Positions 5,683-10,812 of a DNA stretch of 10,812 nucleotides are shown in pieces (positions within the stretch are counted from its first letter, which is position 1; each line of letters starts with the position of its first letter). The notes under the pieces were generated by a model. It saw nothing but the letters and a program-made list of their open reading frames with translations, was not told where the DNA came from and searched no databases. Where the stretch lies: positions 1 to 10,812 of the forward strand of contig DJVH01000014.1 in NCBI GenBank assembly GCA_002440825.1. Direction: 5' to 3'. This DNA comes from Bacteriovoracaceae bacterium UBA6261 (lineage in GTDB: Bacteria > Bdellovibrionota > Bacteriovoracia > Bacteriovoracales > Bacteriovoracaceae). The translations under genes and the position numbers were made by a program.

Positions 5683-6613
5683 CCAGATTGGTGTGAAGGA
5701 AAAAACAAATCACCAGAAGTTTCTTGTCCTTTCTTAAAAAGAGAATCCACATCCCAAGCAGTAAGAAGAAAGAAGCGCTGACATGACTTCCAACTGTCAG
5801 CGAAGCCGATTTTTTTATCAGCCATAAAAAAAGCATAATGGGTTTTTCCAGCCAGTTGAAATGGATCCATGGGAAAGTCATCAGATAGAAACCGGACACG
5901 GCCATTAATCCTGAAAAATAAAACAACAAAGGAATATCCAGCAGAAGTGCAAAAAGCGAGACAGTACTGCCGCTGAAAAAAGAGAGAAGTAAATGGCTCG
6001 CAAATAACCCCAAAACCATCTGCCATCTTGAGTATTGTGACAGCGAGATGAAAGTCCCCATAAAGAGAAAACTCATGATAAATCCTGCGGGAGATGTAAA
6101 ATAATGGCCAAGCAAAAAAGAAATTCCAAAAGTGACCAGAAATAAAATTTCAATTTTCCATTTTTTCTTTAAACGCATTTTTAAGAAAATGAGAAGACGA
6201 AGGATGACTATTCTTTTGATAGACAGCGAAGGAAGAAAAAAGCAGGCAAGAGTAATGGCCAGCTTTACTCTCTTTGCAGTTTTTTTATGAAGCACTTTGC
6301 GCATCAGGAGAAACCAGAACAGAAAAAAACCACTGAGATGAAGTCCGGATGGTGAAAAGAGAAAGCCGAGCTCCAGCTGGTCAAACTGCTTTTTTAGTTT
6401 AGGGGAGAGCCCTTGCGTTTCCCCTGTTAAAAAGGCCCAGAGGAGCATCCCGTGTCTGGATTTTTCAAAAGTTTCCACCAGGGCCGTTTTCGAGGGAAGG
6501 ACCCTCTGAATCGAGGAGTTTTCAGGCTTTGCGGAGCTGGTTGGCCTTCCAAACGGGTTATTCAAGGCCAGCAAGAGTCCGCTCAGGATGAAAATGGTAA
6601 GAAAAAACTTCAT
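5615..6613 (-). CDS. ComEC/Rec2 competence-domain membrane protein (channel core only)
   Basis: The 332-aa protein has the core signature of the ComEC/Rec2 Competence domain: a LLWAFLTGE segment (57-65), then a helix leading into ELGFLFSPSGLHLSGFF (81-97), matching the family's GL.HL.A.SGLH element. A later PSLSIKRIVILR segment (128-139) fits the conserved S..RA region. Around seven or more hydrophobic segments follow (about 95-104, 117-131, 155-170, 176-191, 198-213, 219-247, 258-266, 280-293). ComEC carries single-stranded DNA across the inner membrane in natural transformation. Full-length ComEC is usually 600-800 aa with an N-terminal OB domain and a C-terminal metallo-beta-lactamase domain; neither is here. 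I chose the ATG at 6613, which follows GGGAGG but at only 2 bases; an ATG at 6643 or 6733 would extend the protein into the nadC promoter region. Whether it transports DNA is inference. Confidence 0.72.
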   Translation of the reverse strand: MKFFLTIFILSGLLLALNNPFGRPTSSAKPENSSIQRVLPSKTALVETFEKSRHGMLLWAFLTGETQGLSPKLKKQFDQLELGFLFSPSGLHLSGFFLFWFLLMRKVLHKKTAKRVKLAITLACFFLPSLSIKRIVILRLLIFLKMRLKKKWKIEILFLVTFGISFLLGHYFTSPAGFIMSFLFMGTFISLSQYSRWQMVLGLFASHLLLSFFSGSTVSLFALLLDIPLLFYFSGLMAVSGFYLMTFPWIHFNWLEKPIMLFLWLIKKSASLTVGSHVSASFFLLLGMWILFLRKDKKLLVICFFLHTNLANSPSFFVSGSWTQAPARSVDK

Positions 6614-6615
6614 AT

Positions 6616-6621
6616 CCTCCC
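6616..6621 (-). promoter_or_regulatory. Ribosome binding site deciding the ComEC-like start
   Basis: GGGAGG on the minus strand lies 2 bases before the ATG at 6613, closer than the usual 5-9. It is the only good Shine-Dalgarno in the region. The alternative ATGs at 6643 and 6733 have none, and the latter would overlap the nadC start. Confidence 0.45.
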
Positions 6622-6650
6622 AATGAAAGGTCCTGTACAGCATAAAAAAC

Positions 6651-6676
6651 TTAACTCTTTGAGAGTTCAGAGTTAA
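6651..6676. repeat. Inverted repeat in the comEC-like/nadC divergent region (candidate operator)
   Basis: TTAACTCT (6651-6658) and AGAGTTAA (6669-6676) are perfect 8-bp inverted arms 10 bases apart. A second, overlapping inverted pair, AACTCT (6653-6658) and AGAGTT (6662-6667), has a 3-base centre, so AGAGTT occurs twice in tandem. The repeat lies about 55 bases before nadC and 38 bases before the ComEC-like start. I do not recognise it as a known NAD-regulator site (NrtR, NiaR, NadQ). No convincing -35/-10 pair is visible in either direction. Confidence 0.5.
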
Positions 6677-6731
6677 AAAGGGGCGAACACTTAATTTCCC
6701 TGACATCGCGGTCAAAAAAGGATGACAGACC

Positions 6732-7580
6732 ATGAGACTTTTGGAGAAAGGAATAGAGGCTGACCTCGCTCGTTATTTTGAAGAAGACGATCTTCAAGGC
6801 AATGCCTATTATCTGAACTCGCTTCCCCAAACACCTGTTGAATGCATTTTGAAAATTAAATCAGATGTTCTTCTTTCAGGACTTCCGTATTTTGTTGCAG
6901 CTTTCAATTATCTGGGCGCCAAATTAAATTACGACAAATTTAAAATTCACGAAGGAAAAAATTTTGCCAAAGGTGAAGTTATAACTTTCACACTTCCTTT
7001 TTCAATTGCCTTGACGGGCGAAAGAGTCGCTTTGAATTTACTTCAACGTGCGAGTGCTATTTCGACTTTCACACAAAAATTTGTGAAAGCAGCTGAAGGA
7101 TCCAGCGTCCATATTCTCGATACCCGAAAGACAACGCCAGGACTTCGCTCACTTGAAAAATATGCAGTGAGAGTTGGCGGAGCTTACAACCACCGTTTTT
7201 CGCAGGCAGATGTCTGGATGATCAAAGACAATCACAAAACTTTCTTTGGCGGCTTAAAACCAGCCTGGGACTATTTTCAAAATATGCAGACACATTATCA
7301 GGGAATCGTTGTTGAGATTCATTCAATTGATGAATTGAAACTTGCAATGGAACTTGGGGTGAAGCATGTCATGCTCGATAATTTTTCAACTGAAGATGTT
7401 TTGAAAGCAGTTACAATGAAGAAAGAAGGGATGACTTATGAAATCTCCGGCGGCATTAAGCTCGATAATGTCGGCCAGTTTCTGATTAAAGGAATCGATG
7501 CAATCAGCATCGGTGCACTTACTCATAGTGCCCCACACGTTGATTTATCTATGAAAATGAAAACAGTTGGTGGCAAATGA
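6732..7580 (+). CDS. nadC: Quinolinate phosphoribosyltransferase (nicotinate-nucleotide pyrophosphorylase, decarboxylating)
   Basis: NadC joins quinolinate and PRPP to give nicotinate mononucleotide, CO2 and pyrophosphate, the third step of de novo NAD synthesis, in the cytoplasm. The 282-aa length is typical. Visible family motifs are GERVALNLLQRASAIST (96-112), DTRKTTPGLR (130-139), KYAVRVGGAYNHR (143-155, with the substrate-binding HR), MIKDNH (163-168), VEIHS (194-198), MLDNFS (214-219), EISGGI (237-242) and SIGALTHSAPHVDLS (259-273). The ATG at 6732 follows AAGGATGACAGACC, an acceptable ribosome site. The stop overlaps the nadB ATG by 4 bases, so the two enzymes are likely made together. 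An inverted repeat at 6651-6676 may control the pair. Confidence 0.96.
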   Translation: MRLLEKGIEADLARYFEEDDLQGNAYYLNSLPQTPVECILKIKSDVLLSGLPYFVAAFNYLGAKLNYDKFKIHEGKNFAKGEVITFTLPFSIALTGERVALNLLQRASAISTFTQKFVKAAEGSSVHILDTRKTTPGLRSLEKYAVRVGGAYNHRFSQADVWMIKDNHKTFFGGLKPAWDYFQNMQTHYQGIVVEIHSIDELKLAMELGVKHVMLDNFSTEDVLKAVTMKKEGMTYEISGGIKLDNVGQFLIKGIDAISIGALTHSAPHVDLSMKMKTVGGK

Positions 7581-9142
7581 CATTGAATTATGAATTTGAT
7601 GTTCTTATTCTTGGAACCGGTATCGCTGGACTTTCTGCGGCAGCAGGACTTGCTGAAAAAGGTCTGAGCGTTGCTGTTGTGACGAGAGAAAAAGAACCGA
7701 CAGTGACAAATACAAACTGGGCCCAGGGTGGAATTATCTACGCCAAAGGTTCAGAAGAATCACTTGTTGAAGATATTATGAAAGCTAGCTCGGGTACGTC
7801 TTCGCTGGAAGCGGCGAGAGTCGTTGCCTATGAATCCAGTTCTATTCTTGAAGATCTGCTTATCCATAAGGCCCATTCTAATTTCGAGCGCGACGAAAGT
7901 GGTGAACTTCTTTTTACCAAGGAAGCTGCACATTCCACACCGAGAATTCTTTATCGCGGAGACTACACAGGTAAAGATATTCAAAATACGCTTTTGAATT
8001 ATCTGAAAACAAATTTTGCCGACAAAGTGACATTTCTGACCGGCCACACGGCCATAGACCTGCTGACAGCTCTCCACCATGGAGTCACAATCCAGCAGCG
8101 CTATGAAGAAAATAAAGTTCTCGGAGCTTATGTCTTCAATCAAGAAACACGTTCTGTTGCTAAGATCCTCGCAAAATTTACCATACTGGCTACAGGCGGA
8201 GTCGGTGCAATCTATCTTCACCACACCAATGCAGAAGGCGCACGCGGTGACGGCCATGCCATGGCCAAAAGAGCAGGGGCTATTCTCACTGATCTGGAAT
8301 TCATTCAATTCCATCCGACAAGTTTCTATGGAGGTGCTACTCACAGAAGATTTTTGGTGAGTGAAGCTGTCCGTGGCGAAGGTGGAATGCTGATCAATTC
8401 TGAAGGCAAACGCTTTATGGGGAAATATCACCCCGATATGGAACTCGCTCCACGCGATATCGTCGCACGGGCTATCGCAGATGAAATTATTGAGACTCAG
8501 GCGGACTGCGTGTATCTCGATATCACTCACAAAGAACCGGACTGGATTAAAAACCGTTTCCCGACAATTTATAACCATTGTCTCGAGCACGGAATTGATA
8601 TTACCAAAGAGCCTATTCCGGTTGTTCCCGCAGCTCATTATACGTGCGGCGGAGTAAAGACGGATTTGAAAGGCAGAACTTCTTTAAAAAATCTTTATGC
8701 TGTCGGTGAAGTCGCCTGTACTGGTCTTCACGGTGCGAATCGTCTCGCTTCAACTTCTTTGCTTGAAGGAATGACTTTCGGCCATTTTGCAGCGATGGAT
8801 ATTATCGCGAACGCAGATAAGGAAATTATCTATTCCAGCGACATGATTAAAAACTGGATTGATGGAACCGAAGAAGTTGATACGGCCCTGATTCACCAGG
8901 ACTGGCAGACACTAAAACAAACAATGTGGAACTACGTGGGTCTCACTCGTTCAAAAGATCGTCTTTCTCGCGCTGAAGCTATGTTCAATGAACTTTCTTA
9001 TGAGATTAATCGTTTTTATAAAGATGCTTGTCTCGTCGATAGTTTGATTGGTCTTCGCAATGCTGTTGAAGTCGGACAACAAGTTCTTATTGCTTCCAGA
9101 AGAAACACTCAATCCATTGGCTGCTTCTACCGCAAAAGTTAA
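7577..9142 (+). CDS. nadB: L-aspartate oxidase
   Basis: NadB is an FAD enzyme of the succinate dehydrogenase/fumarate reductase flavoprotein family that oxidises L-aspartate to iminoaspartate, the first step of de novo NAD synthesis. The 521-aa protein shows the dinucleotide-binding LILGTGIAGLSAA (10-22), the TNTNWAQGGI flavin-contact segment (44-53), LATGGVGAIY (204-213), GDGHAMAKRAGA (224-235), EFIQFHPT (241-248), SEAVRGEGG (262-270), the PRDIVARAI segment (292-300), PAAHYTCGGV (351-360), YAVGEVACTGLHGANRLASTSLLEG (374-398) and a helical C-terminal domain. The very end (SIGCFYRKS) is shorter than the usual ...HYR.DYP finish and has Phe where His is common. The start overlaps nadC by 4 bases. 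NadA, which condenses iminoaspartate with dihydroxyacetone phosphate, is absent from this window. Confidence 0.95.
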   Translation: MTLNYEFDVLILGTGIAGLSAAAGLAEKGLSVAVVTREKEPTVTNTNWAQGGIIYAKGSEESLVEDIMKASSGTSSLEAARVVAYESSSILEDLLIHKAHSNFERDESGELLFTKEAAHSTPRILYRGDYTGKDIQNTLLNYLKTNFADKVTFLTGHTAIDLLTALHHGVTIQQRYEENKVLGAYVFNQETRSVAKILAKFTILATGGVGAIYLHHTNAEGARGDGHAMAKRAGAILTDLEFIQFHPTSFYGGATHRRFLVSEAVRGEGGMLINSEGKRFMGKYHPDMELAPRDIVARAIADEIIETQADCVYLDITHKEPDWIKNRFPTIYNHCLEHGIDITKEPIPVVPAAHYTCGGVKTDLKGRTSLKNLYAVGEVACTGLHGANRLASTSLLEGMTFGHFAAMDIIANADKEIIYSSDMIKNWIDGTEEVDTALIHQDWQTLKQTMWNYVGLTRSKDRLSRAEAMFNELSYEINRFYKDACLVDSLIGLRNAVEVGQQVLIASRRNTQSIGCFYRKS

Positions 9143-9148
9143 GATGGT

Positions 9149-9179
9149 ATTCATGGCCTCGAAATTCGAGACCATGAAT
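9149..9179. repeat. 31-bp near-perfect palindrome after nadB
   Basis: The two halves pair at 14 of 15 positions around A9164: ATTCATGG (9149-9156) with CCATGAAT (9172-9179), one C/A mismatch (9157/9171), then CTCGAA (9158-9163) with TTCGAG (9165-9170). It begins 7 bases after the nadB stop. As RNA it would form a long hairpin; as DNA it could be a dimeric protein site. No T-run follows on either strand, so it is not a standard intrinsic terminator. Confidence 0.7.
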
Positions 9180-9244
9180 GCGTGGTGGGATGAGTGCGCT
9201 TGTGAATTCTTTCCTCATCGAAATTCTTCAAAGTTAAAGTCAGG

Positions 9245-9309
9245 CCCCTCGTCTGTTGATCAAGACGATCTTCAAATCCCTGAGGGGAGAATCGGTAGAT
9301 TTATTTTTT
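9245..9309 (+). terminator. Candidate structured terminator region of nadCB
   Basis: The 165-base stretch after nadB holds no credible gene. In its second half CCCCTC (9245-9250) pairs with GAGGGG (9282-9287), enclosing a small stem CGTCT/AGACG (9250-9254 and 9263-9267). A short stem AATC/GATT (9290-9293 and 9298-9301) is followed at once by the T-rich TATTTTTT (9302-9309). Together these could end nadCB transcription, but the main stem is 12 bases from the T-run. An additional pair GATGAG/CTCATC (9189-9194, 9214-9219) lies between this and the 31-bp palindrome. A structured 3' UTR or small RNA is an alternative. Confidence 0.35.
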
Positions 9310-9736
9310 AAGCAGGCAAAGCTAAAAATTCATTCAGTGAAAGAGTTTGAGTTCCGGACACGGGAGCTTCTGTAATGAACGCGTAGTTGTTCTTTCCTTC
9401 GCTCGCGATGATTTCCGTATCATTCAGGGCGGTCAATCCCCACTTGCAATTTTCCCATGAAGTGTTCTCAAAATTGCAATCTGAAAACTTAGAGAATTGA
9501 AACTTGCAATTAATGAACAAGCAGTTGATAAACAGGCAATTTTCCAGAGTTGATCCAAAAAAGGTGCAATCTTCGAAAATCACATCCTCAAAAACGGTTT
9601 CCTTAATAAGTGACCCAGAAAGCGCAAGTTCACTATAAGTCATTGAAACCAGAGCCTTGTTTTCGATCAATTGGTAGGACTCTGATCCCAGTTCCTGAGC
9701 GTAAAGGGTGTCAATAAACATTGTTAAGGTTTCCAT
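9308..9736 (-). CDS. Pentapeptide-repeat protein
   Basis: The 142-aa protein contains about thirteen consecutive five-residue units with a hydrophobic or aromatic centre exactly every fifth position: L39, I44, F49, F54, F59, L64, F69, F74, F79, F84, F89, W94 and W99. Examples are FEDVI, FEDCT, FINCL and FSDCN. Small or Cys residues fill the i-2 position (V52, C57, S62, C67, C72, C77, S82, C87, T92, C97), as expected for the right-handed quadrilateral beta helix of this family. Non-repeat caps flank the helix (residues 1-35 and 105-142). No signal peptide is present. Some family members mimic DNA and protect gyrase from quinolones, but many have no known role, and nothing here selects one. The ATG at 9736 follows AAAGGA. 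The gene is divergent from the XRE regulator, which is a candidate controller. Confidence 0.85.
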   Translation of the reverse strand: METLTMFIDTLYAQELGSESYQLIENKALVSMTYSELALSGSLIKETVFEDVIFEDCTFFGSTLENCLFINCLFINCKFQFSKFSDCNFENTSWENCKWGLTALNDTEIIASEGKNNYAFITEAPVSGTQTLSLNEFLALPA

Positions 9737-9782
9737 TTTCTTTTTCCTTTCGAGCCCTTAAAAGGCTTCGTTTCATGCTCCA

Positions 9783-9811
9783 AGAGTATCAAACCCGACC
9801 GATTGCGTCAA
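9783..9811 (-). promoter_or_regulatory. Candidate promoter of the pentapeptide-repeat gene
   Basis: On the minus strand TTGACG (9811-9806, 5 of 6) and TACTCT (9788-9783, 3 of 6) are 17 bases apart, with TGA just before the second hexamer, an extended -10 element. The leader would be about 40 bases and includes a short stem-forming stretch (9751-9770) before the ribosome site. The -35 box lies inside one copy of the 18-bp-spaced direct repeat, so a factor bound there would affect this promoter. Confidence 0.45.
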
Positions 9812-9846
9812 GATATAAAATTGCATCAAGAAATATTTTTGCAATC
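9802..9846. repeat. Direct and inverted repeats between the pentapeptide and XRE genes (candidate regulator sites)
   Basis: ATTGCGTCAAGATATA (9802-9817) and ATTGCATCAAGAAATA (9820-9835) agree at 14 of 16 positions and start 18 bases apart. ATTGCA (9820-9825) is also mirrored by TGCAAT (9840-9845), and GATTGC (9801-9806) by GCAATC (9841-9846). The cluster lies upstream of both divergent genes, a classic place for autoregulator sites; the XRE protein next door is the natural candidate binder. Confidence 0.5.
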
Positions 9847-9885
9847 CGATAATGGTTTAGACGGGTTAGCTGGACATTTTTTAAG

Positions 9886-9890
9886 AGGAG
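9886..9890 (+). promoter_or_regulatory. Ribosome binding site fixing the XRE regulator start
   Basis: AGGAG lies 8 bases before the ATG at 9899. The open frame extends upstream to a TTG at 9803, but that codon lies in the repeat/promoter region and has no ribosome site, so 9899 is preferred. Confidence 0.7.
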
Positions 9891-9898
9891 CGAAGGCC

Positions 9899-10474
9899 AT
9901 GGCCGAATTTAGAAAAGATAAACTCGATATGTTTCTTGGGGTTACAAGAAAATACATGCAAGTGCGTGGGGCCATGTCGCAGAAAGAATTAGCTGAACAG
10001 ACAGATGTCGGAGTCTCGACAATGAGTCGTTTTCTCTCTCAGAAATCGTCTGAATTGAATCCTCAGTTAATTGCAAAGATCACTGCAAAACTCAATATTC
10101 CTCTCCATGAAATGATTGATTTTGTCGAAGAGGATTTTGCTGACCGCTTTATCCGTCTGGTGAAGTTTTATAAAGACGAATTGAACGACAGCGAGTTTGA
10201 TCCCAATAGTGTGGAGACGACAACTGCCGGTGGCGATAATAATGAATCGCCTAAAGCAGAAGTGACAGAAACGCGTGCGCCTAATCAGCGCAAGGAAGAT
10301 AAGGCGAAATCCACTGCAGAGCTGAGTATCAGAGAAAAGCTGGAAAGCCTCACGCCAAGACAAAGAGCTTTTATGACAGAGTTCCTGAATTTGAAACTGG
10401 AAGAAAGAGATCTGATTGTCGATCTGGGCAACAATCTCTTCCAGTACTTTAAGATGAAAGGTATGGATATATGA
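9899..10474 (+). CDS. XRE/Cro-C1-type helix-turn-helix transcriptional regulator
   Basis: The 191-aa protein has an N-terminal Cro/C1-type HTH: a leading helix (KLDMFLGVTRKYMQ, about 8-21), then MSQKELAEQTDVGVSTMSRFLSQ (26-48), in which QKELAEQ and VSTMSRFL are the two helices that contact DNA. NIPLHEMIDFV (about 66-76) closes the domain. A polar, Thr/Asn/Glu/Lys-rich linker (about 103-143) looks disordered. A second helical region (REKLESLTPRQRAFMTEFLN and on, 146-191) may give oligomerisation or ligand sensing; I do not recognise it. The last codons overlap the ATG of the next, exported protein by 4 bases (ATGA). The divergent pentapeptide gene and the repeats at 9802-9846 suggest local autoregulation. 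Targets are inference. Confidence 0.8.
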   Translation: MAEFRKDKLDMFLGVTRKYMQVRGAMSQKELAEQTDVGVSTMSRFLSQKSSELNPQLIAKITAKLNIPLHEMIDFVEEDFADRFIRLVKFYKDELNDSEFDPNSVETTTAGGDNNESPKAEVTETRAPNQRKEDKAKSTAELSIREKLESLTPRQRAFMTEFLNLKLEERDLIVDLGNNLFQYFKMKGMDI

Positions 10475-10812
10475 AAAATCTTTTTCTGCTTTGTTCGTTG
10501 TTACCGTTTAGCGCGTGGGCGACTCCGCAGAAAATTGAAATGATTTTTCTTTCCCAAGGAAAAGTGACTCAGCTGATTCAGCAAATTGATCAGATGAATT
10601 CGGCCAAAGCATTTTCCATGCTCGCTCAAGGTGAAACAACTTATCAGGACAATTGTATTCCGATGGGGGAAGGGTGTTTTCATCCGCAGTATGGATACCT
10701 CAATCGCAAACCAGTCATCAGCGGTGTTTCGGCTCCTGTTGCTGAAGTGAAGAAAGAAGAAGCTGCACCAGAAGCTCCAATGGCTGAGCCGCAATTGAAA
10801 ACCTTCAATGCC
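10471..10812 (+). CDS. Exported protein of unknown function (partial, runs off the right edge)
   Basis: From the ATG at 10471, 114 codons stay open to the end of the window. The product begins with a signal peptide (MKNLFLLCSLLPFSAWA, cut near residue 17). A helical stretch with SQGKVTQLIQQIDQMNSAKA follows, then a small Cys pair (C62 and C69 in DNCIPMGEGCF) that may form a disulfide, and an Ala/Pro/Glu-rich stretch from about residue 90 (KKEEAAPEAPMAEPQ). I recognise no family. The start overlaps the regulator stop by 4 bases, so the two are probably co-translated. An exported protein tied to a cytoplasmic regulator suggests an envelope function, but this is inference. Confidence 0.75.
   Translation, partial: MKNLFLLCSLLPFSAWATPQKIEMIFLSQGKVTQLIQQIDQMNSAKAFSMLAQGETTYQDNCIPMGEGCFHPQYGYLNRKPVISGVSAPVAEVKKEEAAPEAPMAEPQLKTFNA

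Noticed and set aside
6614..6733. N-terminal extension of the ComEC-like protein from the ATG at 6733
   Set aside because: It would run through the inverted repeat and overlap the nadC start. The extension is not membrane-like, and no ribosome site is seen before 6733.
7760..8638. A 292-codon open frame on the minus strand inside nadB
   Set aside because: It lies wholly antisense to nadB, whose motifs are continuous. The translation is Cys/Phe/Ile-rich with no domain, and there is no convincing start signal. It is a shadow frame.
9144..9311. A 55-codon plus-strand frame after nadB (begins MVFMASKFETMN)
   Set aside because: There is no ribosome site. It runs through the palindrome and stem-loops, and its product resembles no protein I know. 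The nucleotide pairing explains the region better.
9803..9898. N-terminal extension of the XRE regulator from a TTG at 9803
   Set aside because: The extension is encoded by the direct-repeat/promoter DNA and lacks a ribosome site. The ATG at 9899 has AGGAG at 8 bases.

Overview
The window reads as a chromosomal stretch from a moderately AT-rich Gram-negative bacterium. Several features together suggest a predatory-lineage relative (Bdellovibrionota, Bacteriovorax/Peredibacter-like). These are several exported proteins I cannot place in a family, a divergent receiver/HD-GYP-like protein, a secreted caspase-like peptidase, a Lys/Ala-rich H1-like protein, and NadB and NadC that are recognisable by motif. 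This placement is inference from style and gene content; no rRNA or other marker is present. I see no tRNA, rRNA, CRISPR array, insertion sequence or phage module.

Layout. Positions 1-126 (minus) hold the start of a histone-H1-like gene that leaves the window. Positions 196-3444 (minus) are a tightly packed four-gene unit read right to left: a small exported protein, a secreted caspase/legumain-like (clan CD) peptidase, a YjjG-type HAD nucleotidase, and a compact alkaline-phosphatase-superfamily phosphodiesterase. All three junctions overlap by a few bases, so translation is probably coupled. A divergent promoter region with a palindrome (3445-3565) separates this unit from ttcA (tRNA 2-thiocytidine synthesis, plus). 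ttcA is followed by a receiver-plus-HD protein whose signature residues are partly lost. That gene runs head-on into a minus-strand ComEC-core membrane protein, and their 3' coding ends overlap by 68 bp.

Positions 6732-9142 (plus) hold nadC and nadB, overlapping by 4 bp. NadB oxidises aspartate to iminoaspartate. NadC makes nicotinate mononucleotide from quinolinate. The quinolinate synthase NadA that links the two is not in the window. After nadB comes a 165-bp gene-free stretch with a 31-bp near-perfect palindrome and further stem-loops. The last part has a minus-strand pentapeptide-repeat protein divergent from a plus-strand XRE-type regulator. The regulator overlaps by 4 bp an exported protein that runs off the right edge. 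The intergenic DNA between the divergent pair carries an 18-bp-spaced direct repeat and an inverted repeat that could be regulator sites.

The most interesting items are the coupled secreted peptidase unit, the signature-degenerate HD regulator, the standalone ComEC core, and the several undescribed palindromes placed at promoters or gene ends. No single previously undescribed system can be proven from the sequence alone.
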